From the NCBI GenBank assembly GCA_030549775.1, contig CM060173.1, positions 39,070,610 to 39,134,609 of the forward strand: a stretch of DNA of 64,000 nucleotides, written 5' to 3'. Origin of the DNA: Tamarix chinensis. Lineage: Eukaryota > Streptophyta > Magnoliopsida > Caryophyllales > Tamaricaceae. A program made the translations under genes and the position numbers. Positions 49,422 to 59,895 of this stretch are shown in pieces (positions within the stretch are counted from its first letter, which is position 1; each line of letters opens with the position of its first letter). The notes below the pieces were generated by a model. That model was not told the DNA's origin and made no database searches. It saw nothing but the letters and a program-made list of their open reading frames with translations.

Positions 49422-50341
49422 TGTAACACCCTTGTGGTAGGAACACCATGCGAGCAGGAACCAGACCGATCCACCGGTCAGGAATAGTGGTTAGGGTTGT
49501 ACCCTATGTGTGAGCGGTCCACCGGTAATAATAGTGGTTAGAGCATGATGCTCTATGTGTGACCGGCCCACCGGCTATAATAGTGGGGTGTTCCTGTACT
49601 CGCATGGATTGATAAAATGGCTTGGTGTGTATCGACTTTGGATAAAAAGATTAATTAAGTAATTAATCTGGATTATATGGGCATTTTTACTCTTACCTGA
49701 ATTGTTCATATACCTTTATGTTGTTATGTTGGATTATGCCCTGTTATTATTCTGCATGGATTATGTGCTTACGTGTTGGCCTTAGTGCTCGGTTACCTTA
49801 CTCAGTACGTAGCGTACTGATCACCCGTTTCATGGGTGCTGCTCATTCCCACGAGTAGTATGCCCTTCTGATTTGTGCAGGTGGGCGAGATATCAGTTGG
49901 GGCTGAGTGTTGAGCGTGTTTGGCTCGAAGTTCGAGAGTGTTGTGGCCGTATTCATTCTTTACGCAATTTCATTCCTTTTGTTATTTCTTTGGTATAGTA
50001 TTTACCATTTTCTGATTCATTACTCGATTGAGTATTTTAATGAACCTTTTATCGGTTGTAAGTTTAATTCACTTTTGGAAATGAATTACCTTTCTAGATG
50101 CGTACTCTGATTTCATTTTCCAACCGATTAATGATTATTTGAAGTTTAGTTTGTATAAACTTTGTAATTGATTGTGAATCTTTTCCTTAGCCTTAGCACT
50201 TGGTACTGGAACGGTCGGAGAGAACTGGTCTAGTACTAAGTGTGGCGGTAACATTTCCAAAATTCACGGGTTTTAAGTATTTCTAATTTAAATACTTCCG
50301 CTTTTAAGAAAAAAAAATTTAGTGAATTTTGGGGTGTTACA
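49422..50341 (+). mobile_element. Short type A LTR, 920 bp, perfect CATCA duplication
   Basis: Starts TGTAACACCCTTGTGGTAGG, ends GAATTTTGGGGTGTTACA, and is flanked by CATCA at 49,417-49,421 and 50,342-50,346. It has only the downstream modules of the long LTRs: box array (three GATCCACCGGTCAGGAATAG-type units, 49,468-49,590), hairpin 49,802-49,820, TTCCCACGAGTAGTATGCCC, CCTTAGCACTTGGTACTGG (50,190) and GTGTGGCGGTAAC (50,239). The AT-rich start, pyrimidine tract and GGTAATTTTG array are absent. Since both ends and the duplication are intact, this is a genuine compact LTR rather than a truncation. The 67-codon frame at 49,907-50,110 has no recognisable domain. Confidence 0.92.
49802..49820 (+). 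other. Conserved terminal-region hairpin
   Basis: Arms TCAGTAC and GTACTGA, loop GTAGC; perfect 7-bp stem with a 5-base loop. Confidence 0.72.
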
Positions 50342-50924
50342 CATCACCCAGCTCCCCAAACTTTAACCACCAACACACACCACCCGGCCAACCCCTGCCC
50401 AGCAACCCCTTCCTCTTCTCCTTTCTCCTTCCCTATGGACCACCTTGCAGCCCCCACAGCAACCACCTACCATCATCCTTCTAGCAGCTCCCCGTCATCC
50501 CAGCACACTAACTAACCTCTACACCCTTCCCCCATTACAGCATCGTCGCCCAACAACCCACCTCCAGCCTACAATCGAACCCCATCCCACCATTCCCACC
50601 GAGCCATCTTGTAATACCCCAAAAATTTTAAAAACCTATATTTTAATAAATAACTTTATTTGAAATAAAATTAGCTTGTAAAATTATTTATTTTCATTAT
50701 TTTATGGATTTTAGAGTATTTAAATTCGGATAAGAGTATTTAATAAATTAAAATAAATATTTTGCTATTTATCATATTGTTTTATTTAAATAATTTTCCA
50801 AAACTAATATTTTACCAACTTTATCCTTTTTAAACTAATATATTAGATTATAATAAATTAAATTATTAAATTAAATAAATTATCAAGAATATTACATTTT
50901 ATGATTTATAAAATTAATTTAATT

Positions 50925-52160
50925 TATTTCCCCTATTTTCCCATTTTTCCTTTTTCCTTTTCTCCTCCTTTTCTCCTTTTCTTCCTTCTTCTCTTTTCCT
51001 TTTTTCCCCCTTGGGCCGCCCGCCCGGCCTGCTCTCCCTTCTCCCCGCGCATTGGGCCTTCAGCCCGCGTCACGCCTCCTCCCTCTCCTCCCTTGCGCAC
51101 CGTCCGTCCCTCCAGCCCAACTGCCGTCCTCTTTATTTTTCCTTTGGACCGGCCGGGCTGCTCTCCTTTTCTGCGCCGATCCAACCGCCCCAGTCACCTT
51201 CTTCCCTTTCTTCTTCGACCTCCCACGCCCGACCATTTTCTACCATGGTCGAGCATGCCACCGCCTGCAACCCAGCCACCACGCCTGCCCCCTACTACTT
51301 CCTCTCTCTGCCCCGTCCTTTTCTTTCCCATTCGAGCCAAACTAACCCCTGCACCCTCCATTTCCCGCCTAAATTCTTTCCTTCTTCTTCCCTATCTTCC
51401 CTTGCCAACCGACAGCCCTGCCACCACACCGCAGCACCGATCGGCCAGCCCTGCCCCTCTCTTCTCCCTCTTCTTTTCTTCAGCTCCCAAGCCCTTCATT
51501 CCCACATTTTTTTCGAGCCTAATATCCCTCCCCCGAGCTCTCCCTTCTCTCCTCCCTTCTTCCCCATCCTTTTCTGTTTTTTTTTTCCTTCTCACCACCC
51601 GCCGCCGCTCGAACCACCAAGCCCAGCCCTGTGCCGCCTTCTGCCACCGCCTTCTGCCACCGCCTGCTACCACCCTGCACCCCCACACAGCCCCTTCGAG
51701 CCCCGCACTTCCCCCTTTCTCCTCCTCTTCCTTTTTCTTCCCAGTTTTTCCCCTTACCACCGAGCCACCTGCAACCACCATTTCCGCCGCCTTCCGGCCA
51801 CCTCTGCCACCACCCAACCCACCGTTCGACACCCTGCAAACCCCTCTACAACCGCCATCCATTAGTTGGCCGAAACCAACCCTTGCACCCCTCCATCTTT
51901 CCCTCCACTTTTCCTTCGTTCTCAACCCTTCCATCTCGACCCACTTCGGCAGCCACCTTCGCCGCCTTGCCGCCGCCGTATCCGCCGCCCTATGCCGCCT
52001 TGAAACCGTCCTTTTCCTCCACCTACACCCCCTCTACACTCCTGCACCATTCCCCTGCCTTAGAACCTCCCCTAACCACCTTCTTTTCTAGCCTAAAGAC
52101 CCTAACCAAAAAATGGTTTATTTTTCTCCCTTCACCCCCTTCGAACCCTTTTCTCCCCAT
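50925..52160 (+). repeat. 1.2-kb CpG-rich pyrimidine tract
   Basis: CTTTTCC, CCGCC, CCACC and CCCTGC-rich. It gives the longest open frame in the window (396 codons, 50,901-52,091) plus overlapping frames in other phases (51,011-51,865; 51,631-52,197) and on the minus strand (51,392-51,934). The products are Pro/Ser/Leu- or Gly/Arg-rich with no domain, and equivalent tracts in sister LTRs are not open in the same way. I treat them as non-coding. Confidence 0.78.
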
Positions 52161-52174
52161 AATTTTGCATGAAA

Positions 52175-52199
52175 CTCATGTTGCTCATGCAGCGTGAGC
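52175..52199 (+). other. Dyad beside the pyrimidine tract
   Basis: Arms ACTCATGTTGC and GCAGCGTGAGC with loop TCAT. Two G-T type mispairs differ from the perfect forms at 6,145 and 11,234. Confidence 0.7.
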
Positions 52200-52839
52200 T
52201 CCCCTTCATTTTAAAAATAGTTTGGATAATTTTTAAGGTAAAATGGTAATTTATGTTAAGTGTTTTATTAATTAAAATTTATAAAGTTTTATACTTTGGT
52301 TCTTATTTCTAACATAAATATGATGGGTATTATTTTTAGGTGTTGAGTTGCTAATTAAGCTTGGTAAGATTGATATTTTGCGGGATTAAGGTAACCGTTA
52401 ATCCTCCCTTAAATATATGGAAAAACGCATGCTAGCACATTTAGGGTTTAGTATGATTTTATGCATGTTTTGTATGCTTAGCATGATATGTTTATGGTTT
52501 CTTATATTGTTTGTTAAAAAGAAATAGCATGATAACTTTTATGCCATATGTAGGTAGGTTAAATAAAGAAGGAGTTGGAATATGGATAGAAATGTTAAAT
52601 ACTTGTTTATGATGTACCATGTTGTTAATGCATGAATGATGTTATTGTTTAAGGGTATTTTAGTAATTATGCTTATGAGGTATATAAATCAATGTGTGTA
52701 GTTGCTAATGAGTATTATGTTGAAAAATGACAAGTTGGTGGACTTAGTAATAAAAATGAAGTATTAATATCATTATTTTATGTAGTGTTAGAAAATTCAT
52801 AAAAATGGTGAATAAAGGGGTTGAGTGGAAATTCTATAA

Positions 52840-54060
52840 GTGGAGAAGGGTATTTCGGTAATTTTTGAGACAAAAGAATAATATGGTAATTTTATAATTA
52901 AATGGCCAAATGATAATTTACAAGTAAAGGATAAAATTGTAAGTTGTGAGAAGGAAGGGTAAAATGGTAATTTTAGAAGTAGGGGTAAAATAGTAATTTT
53001 GGATGAAGGAGGGCATTATGGTAATTGTTCAAGTAAAAAGGGCATTATGGTAATTTTGGAGGTAGAGGGGCAAAATTGTTATTTCATAAGTAAAGGGTAA
53101 TATGGTAAATTTTATAAGTGAATGGCAAAGTGGAAATTTATAAGTAAAGGGGTAATATGGTAAATTGGAAAAGAAGGGAAAAATGGTAATTATGTAAGGA
53201 AAGATAAAGATGGTAATCTTGGATGTAAAAGGGTATAATAGTAATTTGTAAAGTAAAAGATGTATGGTGGTAATTTTCATAAATAAAAGGATAATATGGT
53301 AAAATTGGATGTAAAGGGTAAAATGGTAATTTTGTAAATGAAAGGATATTACGGTAAACTTGGGAGTAAGGGGTAACCTGGTAATTATGATAATGACAAA
53401 AGATAATTTAGCAATTAAATTATGATTGTAGAAGGGCAATTGGATAAGTATGATACTATAGAAGGGTAATTTGGTAAATTAACCAACTAAAGGGCATTAT
53501 GGTAATTTTAATAATGGAGAAGGGTAATATAGTAATTTTGATTATGAAAAAGGGTAAATTAATATTGGTGATTATGAAGAAGAGTAAATTGGGATTTGTG
53601 ATAATTAAAAAGGGTAAATGGCAATTAAAATAATTGAGAGGGGTAAAATGGTAATTAGGATAAAGGAGAAGGGTAACTTGGTAATTTGTTCAACTAAAGG
53701 GCAATTTGGTAATTTAGCCGATAAAAGGGTAAAGTGATAATTGTTTAACCAACTAAAGGGGCAAAATAGTAATCATGATAATGAAGGAGGGTAATTTAGT
53801 AATTTATCCAACTCGAGGGCAATTTAGTAATTATAACAAAGGAGAAGGGCGATTTTGTAATATAACCAACCAAAAGGGAAATATGATAAGTATAGTAATT
53901 ATGAGGGGTGAATGATGATCTAAAAAGTGTATGAGATAATTTGGTAATCTAAATCGGACAAAGGGAAATTTGGTAATTATGCAACCTTAAGGGTAATGTG
54001 GTAATTTATCAAGTAAGGAACAGATACTTAACAATTATATAAGTAAAGGGCAAATGAGTG
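52840..54060 (+). repeat. 1.2-kb GGTAATTTTG tandem array
   Basis: Roughly 40 degenerate units, for example AAGGGTAATATGGTAAATTT and GGGGTAAAATGGTAATTAGG. The minus-strand 136-codon frame at 53,029-53,439 is this repeat translated. Confidence 0.88.
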
Positions 54061-54724
54061 ATTTGTAACTGCCATGCCTTTGATATTGTGGAATATTAAT
54101 ATGATTAAATAATGCTGATTAGCCAAGTAAGAGTATCTAATGATTAGTATGGCCTTGATGGTTTCTCTGTGACATCCTGGATAATCCTCTGAATAAGAAA
54201 CGATTAATGATATCGAAACGATTGAAAGTGAATAAGTATCGGATCATCGTGCTTTCTGTGATCACCTTAATTAAGACACTATTACTTAAAGTGAAAGACT
54301 TCGAGATCGGGAATGGTGACTCCTTAGGGGTCGCTACCCTAAGGACGTGGTTTAGTCCACGATTATTCTAGTATTTGCTAGTGTGCCTTTGAGCCCCAGC
54401 CAGGCCCTATATCTTACTCTTCCTAGCTCTACGGACCTAGTTAGGGGGTATGCATACTTATGGATTAGGTGTCCTTGTCGGTAGGGTACTGAGTTAGCTT
54501 TATGCACCAGTACGACCAGGGTACCTTTGCGTCCTTGGGTTCATGGTTAAAGGGTACTGAGTAGCTGATATGCACCGGTACGACCGGTGTACCTTTGTGT
54601 CCCGGGTTATCGATCTCCCAATCGAGGCAAATAAATATGATTGATGTGTTGATTAACAAAAGGAAAGATACGATAATTGAAAGTGGAATATTAATGAGCC
54701 GGGCCTAGTGATTTATGATATTAC

Positions 54725-54945
54725 GTACCGGTCCACCGGTTATAATAGTGGTCCAGGAGCGTGTTGCCCTGGTATGTGATATTGCGTACCGGTCCACCGG
54801 TTATAATAGTGGTCCAGGAGCGTGTTGCCCTGGTGTGTGATTATGAGTACCGGTCCACCGGTTATAATAGTGTCCAGGAGCGTTGTGCCCTGGATGATGA
54901 TTACATATATATTCCGGTCCACCGGCAATAATAGTGGGGGTCCTG
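54725..54945 (+). repeat. Four ACCGGTCCACCGGT boxes, 61-bp period
   Basis: Near-identical units beginning at about 54,727, 54,788, 54,849 and 54,914. Each has ACCGGTCCACCGGT, TATAATAGTGG, TCCAGGAGCGTGTTGCCCTGG and a GATATTGCGT-like spacer; the last ends AATAGTGGGGG. Low divergence suggests recent unit amplification. Confidence 0.92.
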
Positions 54946-55029
54946 AGCTCAATAAAATTGGTTATGTATGTGAATAAGATTATGGAAAAATACTAATCAC
55001 TTATAGTGGAACAGCATGTGAGTCGGGGC

Positions 55030-55165
55030 CAGACCGGTCCACAGGCAAATAATAGTGGTCAAGTGCGTTCTGCCCTGTGTGTTTATCTTTCGGTCCACCG
55101 GCAATAATAGTGGTCATAGGCGTTCTGCCCTGTGTGTTGACTTCCAGTCCACCGGCTATAATAGT
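55030..55165 (+). repeat. Second box array, three units
   Basis: Units with GGTCCACAGGCAAATAATAG, GGTCCACCGGCAATAATAG and AGTCCACCGGCTATAATAG, preceded by AATCACTTATAGTGGAACAG (55,004), a second copy of the signature block. Confidence 0.88.
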
Positions 55166-55370
55166 GGGGTTCTCGTACTCACATGGATACAAAATATGAT
55201 ATTGATGGGTTAATGACAGAATAATGGCTTAAGGCCCAAAGTATCGATCGTGACTTATAAAGTATTGTGTTTGTCATTGTTATGTATGCATCTCTCATTA
55301 TTTATATGTGTGTGGCTTGCATTTTGTGTCGTATGCGGGCCTATCTTTAAGTGTGGTATTAAAGGGTTAC

Positions 55371-55388
55371 TCAGTACCGTAGTACTGA
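55371..55388 (+). other. Conserved terminal-region hairpin
   Basis: TCAGTACCGTAGTACTGA, identical to the copy at 13,485-13,502 although the LTRs are of different subtypes. Confidence 0.75.
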
Positions 55389-57574
55389 AGGGATTCCCTT
55401 TATGGGGCCCCTGCCTATTCAATGGGCAGTGCCCTTGCAGGTATTTTCAGGTGCTACTCAAGTGGGTTACGGGAAGGAGAGTAAGGAATTTTCCGGTATC
55501 ATGGCTTTTTCTCTTTCTCATTTAATTTCTCGGTTTTAAATGTTAACGTTGTTAAAGTAACCACCCTTGGTGGATTTTATTCCAGAAAACGATTTGATGC
55601 GCTACTCTGATTTAAATATGTTGAAGCTTGCAATTTACTCTGATTTATGCATGTTGAATGTCTTTCGAATTGTATTTCATTTTCTTAGCCTTAGCACTTG
55701 GTACTGGAACGGTATGAGTGAACCGGTCTGGTACTAAGTGTGGCGGTAATACTCCCAAAGTTCATGTTTTGTTTATCTGCTTCCGCTATTATCTTTTAAT
55801 AAAACGAAATTTTTCAGTAGTGAATTTTGGGGGTGTTATACATCTTCCTCCCTTTCCAGCAACACCACCACCTTCCCCCTTTGCCACACCGCTCCCCTAC
55901 CCAGTTCCCTTCCGTTCGCACCAAGTCCATGCCACCAGCCCATTTTTTCTCCTCCCTTCCTACCACCTTTCTCTACAACTCCAGCAGCCTCCACCCGCAA
56001 CTATAACACCACTCTGTCGACTAAACACCAACACCATAGCACCCATTGGCTGCCACCTCCCTCCTGACTTACCTAGGCCTTAGCCCTGTCCAACACCATG
56101 CCACCTGCCCTCTTTCTTTCGTGCATGACTCACGCTGTGTGAATTGTGTTGTATTTTAAAAAAATTTTGGTATCCATGTTAAATGTAAGGGTATTTTGGT
56201 AATTTTAAAAAAAATATTTTTATATTATAATTATTATTTTATTTGATAGATATTAATTTGGTAATTATAGTATTATTTTTAGGTATGAAAGTTGATTAGC
56301 AGAACCTAAAAAGTTTTAGTGCATATCGCTAATTTTACATTTTTGCTAGAATTCAGGTAATTGTTATACTCTGTTAAAATGATAAATATTGTGTGATAGC
56401 ACATTAGGATTTTTAGTGTATAAAATATGTTAAACATGATTTCTTATGATATAATTATGTGTTCATTATTATTATCATGAAAACTAGTGAAACAAGCATG
56501 TTATTTCAGGTAAAATATTCTGAGTACAGAAGTATGATTAAAATGATTCTAATGACGGAAGAATAATTTATATGATAATTATGTATGAAATAATAGGTTG
56601 AGCATGCTTAAATATAATTATAAAATAATTATTATGGATGTGTGCCCTAGGGGAAATTTACTCATTTTTTTATATTATGATATGTATCCTAAAAATCATG
56701 TCTAATATGCATTATCTATTGTTGATTATGCGATCATGTGTTTTGGACATTTTAAAAGTATATGATAAGGTTTTGTATGCAAAAACATGTGTATGGGAAA
56801 AATGGTCTTTTGACATAGTTGATAATTAAGATTGCATAATAAATAATTAAATTATTTTATTTTAGCCTTTTCATGACAAATTAATAAATAAAATAGATTT
56901 AGTATTTAAATGGATGATAATATGATAATTATTAGTCTTAGGGGCATTTTGGTCATTTCGACCTAATGTGTCCAAATGTGAATAATTAGACATAGGACGG
57001 CCTTAAACTTTTCATAGGTTAACATTTGCGTAGACTTTGACCTAGTTTTGGACCGTCAACCTGAGGGTTAACTTGAATAATTAAAAATAAAGAAAAAATG
57101 GATAAGTATGGAAATGAGAATAATTGTGCAATATGTGTTATCTGTGATCACCTTATAAAATACTAATACGTAAAGTGGAAGATCTCGAGTTTGGGAATGG
57201 TTTATCTATAGGGATAGCTACCCAAGAGATGAGGTAGAATTCCTTGATTTATTTGGGTTTCTAGTGTGTCGGTTGTGTCCTAGTAAGGCCCTAGTCTACT
57301 CTATAGGTGACCTACGTGCCCTATAGGGGGTATCGATACTTAAGAATTAGGTGTCCAAAGTGAGAAGGGTATTGTGTGCCTCGTGCATCAGTATGACCAA
57401 AGTGTCATTATGCCTCTAAGTTGGATGGTTGGGAAGGTACCGTGATACTTGTGTGCTGGTATGACCAGTGTACTTTTATGTGTCCGGGTTATTATTGTAT
57501 CCCCCTTGAGTAAATAAAAATGGAAACGATATGATTTGATTGGAATGATCATTATTAGATATTGGATTGGTTTG

Positions 57575-57760
57575 GTAGTAGCATTTATGCCTAACTGTGG
57601 CTTCAATAGTAACCTTTGTGCCTACTTGTGGTTTTGGTAGCAACCTTCGTGCCTACCTATGGTTTTGGTAGTAGCACCTACTTGTAGCCTATGATTTCGG
57701 TAGCAGCCTTTGTGCGTACTAGTGGTTGGTAGTAGCCTTCTTGTCTACCTGTGTTGGTAT
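57575..57760 (+). repeat. GTAGTAGC tandem array
   Basis: Five degenerate units such as GGTAGCAACCTTCGTGCCTA; more decayed than 12,715-12,855. Confidence 0.78.
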
Positions 57761-57764
57761 TATA

Positions 57765-58185
57765 TCTATGAGTATACCTATGAGGTTATGGATTTTATAT
57801 TGTACCTGTAAATATACCTCTGACGTTATGTGTTTTATTATATTGTACCTGTAAGTATACCCGTGAGGTTATGGATTTTGTTATACTGTACTATAAATAC
57901 TCCTATGAGGTTATGGATGTTATTATACTGTACCTGTAAGTATATTTGTGAGGTAATAGATTTTATTATACTATACCTATAAGTATACCTATGATGTTCT
58001 ATATTTGGTTATTATACCATACCTTTAAGTATACCCGAGAGATCATGGATTTTATCATACTATACCCATAAGCATACTCATGACGTTTTGTATTTAGTTA
58101 TAAAGATTTTCTTATACTGTACCTATAAGTATTCATGTAATGTTAGGGATCTGAGTATATTATACGTGTAAACATACCTGTGATG
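57765..58185 (+). repeat. ~60-bp CTGTAAGTATACC tandem array
   Basis: Seven or so units containing TACCTGTAAGTATACC and GAGGTTATGGATTTTATTAT-like text. Confidence 0.8.
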
Positions 58186-58687
58186 TATGTAATTGGTTGG
58201 GATTAATACTAAGACATTAGTTATGCTATAAAGATTATAATTGTGGTGTACAGTTGGATTTTAATTATTACTTTAGATAGCATATAGGGATGCTTAGTTG
58301 ATAAATGTTATTACGTTCTAAATGAGCACGCATAAATAGTACATAGTTTGGTGATTATTGTTTATCTATTATGGTTATTGTGTTTGGATCATCTTATGTA
58401 TATCTTTTTATTTATACCATATATTATCATGATGCATTATGGGTATTGTGTCAAGGTTTTCTTCTAATCATACTTTAGATTGTATCTCTAGGTTATTCAT
58501 TTGGTAAGTTATGTTGTTTCATATGAATGAATATGAGTAGTCTGTGACCTAGATGGAATTTGACTATCTAAATAACTATTGTATCTCAATCCTCGTATGT
58601 GTATATATGTATCTTATACAATGGTAACTGTATACCTTGCATGTGTTCCATGCTATTTTATCATATTAGTTTCGTATAAAGGGTTGC

Positions 58688-58705
58688 TTAGTACCGTAGT
58701 ACTAA
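58688..58705 (+). other. Conserved terminal-region hairpin (changed pair)
   Basis: TTAGTACCGTAGTACTAA. Relative to TCAGTACCGTAGTACTGA both members of one pair have changed (C-G to T-A), keeping the stem. Confidence 0.72.
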
Positions 58706-59118
58706 AAGGCTTATTCTCGTGGGCCCCTGCCTTTTCAATGGGTAATGGATTTTGTAGGTCAGCTCCTGCAGTTAAAAATTGTTAGTCAGTGTTGAGAGCA
58801 TAGGAATATCTAGTGTCTCTGTTGTTATCTCATCTCCAATTGTATTTGGACTTTCATGTCCTCCTATAATTTATCTTAAGTTTTGGTAGACTATTGACGT
58901 GGTTTTTAACTAGTACCATACTTATTTATTATTCTCTATATTTTGACTTTTGTAATTATGTTATTTAGGTAAAGTAATGTTTTAGCCTTAGCACTTAGTA
59001 TAAGAATGGTATAGGATGACATACTTACACTAAATGAGGTGGCAACACCCATTAATTTTGTAATTTACGCTTCCGTAAAAATGAAAAAATTTAGAATTAA
59101 AAAAATAAGGGTGTTACA

Positions 59119-59895
59119 CTAGAGTTGAGGCTGCAATATAAAGGAAGGGATGCATAAGTTGCTGCTCAAGTGGGGCACAATTGGAGGAGAAATTGCAAGT
59201 TGGGTTGTGCATTGGTGTACGATGATGTGACACACAGAAAAAATAATTGAGGCTAGGAGAGAAAGAGAGGGAGAATGAGGGTATGGGGATAAGGTGATGA
59301 TGGCATCGTGCGACAATGGTAAGCAGTTGTGAAGGTTGGGGCAATCAATGGTGATAGTTGGAAATGGAGAAGGATGGGTCAAGTAGGTGGGTGGGAGAAT
59401 GAAGAAGGAAAAGAAGAAGATACTCAAGGGGTTGGGCGATGACAGAGGAGAAGAAGTGGAGTGTATATATGCATGCAGATGGTTAAGGGAAGAGGCTCGA
59501 ATACACAAGTGAGATGACTACTTAGGGAGAAGGGTGAAGGGAGGAAAGGGGACTATTTCAGGAAGGAAAATGGCATGATAGAGAGGTTCTTGATATAGAG
59601 TGGTGGTAGGGAAGAGCAAGCTCGGAGTTGGATAGCATTATTTTTTTTATAGGTTTAGTTTTTTTAGGTTATATTACATGGTTAAGAATATAAAAATGGG
59701 GAAAATGAACCAATTTATGATAGGTTTAATAGAAAGGAAGGTGATAAAAAATAAGCAAGAAAATTATTTAAGAGTTTATTGAGGTTACAAAATGAATTTT
59801 AACAATAAAATTATTAAGCCTGGGTCTAAAGGTTAGATTTTTAATAAAATTTTAAACACCCTAAAGTAAGGGTTACAAATTTTTAGGGTATTACA
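59119..59895 (-). mobile_element. Minus-strand A LTR, second piece
   Basis: Continues the LTR started at 45,692: purine-rich DNA (to about 59,600) and an AT-rich end, finishing on the plus strand with TTTTTAGGGTATTACA at 59,895. On the minus strand this is the LTR start TGTAATACCCTAAAAATTTG. Minus-strand frames at 59,114-59,508 are compositional. Confidence 0.83.

Larger units (their letters stand above)
50610..55840 (+). mobile_element. Solo type A LTR, 5,231 bp, perfect CATCT duplication
   Basis: Starts TGTAATACCCCAAAAATTTT, ends TTTTGGGGGTGTTATA (final TACA changed to TATA), flanked by CATCT at 50,605-50,609 and 55,841-55,845. It is the most complete A LTR here: AT-rich start, CpG-rich pyrimidine tract (50,925-52,160), dyad (52,175-52,199), GGTAATTTTG array (52,840-54,060), TATTACTTAAAGTGAAAGAC (54,284), the CGCTACCCTAAGGACG / GGGGGTATGCATACTTATGG block of the other subtype, two box arrays (54,725-54,945 and 55,030-55,165), hairpin 55,371-55,388, CCTTAGCACTTGGTACTGG (55,690), GTGTGGCGGTAAT. 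It combines modules found separately elsewhere. Rich in CpG, so probably young. No internal region. Confidence 0.94.
48514..59118 (+). mobile_element. Plus-strand A LTR in three pieces, net about 4.4 kb
   Basis: Starts TGTAATACCCCATTTTTAGA at 48,514 and ends AATAAGGGTGTTACA at 59,118. Flanks CTAGC (48,509-48,513) and CTAGA (59,119-59,123) match at four of five bases, with purine-tract DNA of the host LTR on both sides. It is the same subtype as 9,889-13,928. Its pyrimidine tract was hit twice, by the LTRs at 49,422-50,341 and 50,610-55,840, leaving pieces 48,514-49,421, 50,347-50,609 and 55,846-59,118. The last piece has the dyad remnant near 56,128, GTAAAGTGGAAGATCTCG (57,171), the CTACTCTATAGGTGACC block (57,295), GGTAGTAGC array, ~60-bp CTGTAAGTATACC array, hairpin 58,688-58,705, and the end. 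Confidence 0.9.

Noticed and set aside
50901..52091. 396-codon open frame, longest in the window
   Set aside because: It lies wholly in a pyrimidine tract of an LTR, is Pro/Ser/Leu-rich without domains, overlaps long frames in other phases and on the other strand, and is not kept open in sister LTRs.
55250..55525. 91-codon frame with hydrophobic N-terminus
   Set aside because: It spans the conserved hairpin and downstream modules of an LTR; the same region in sister LTRs (2,521-2,829 minus; 58,579-58,785) opens in similar short frames because of sequence homology, without coding conservation.
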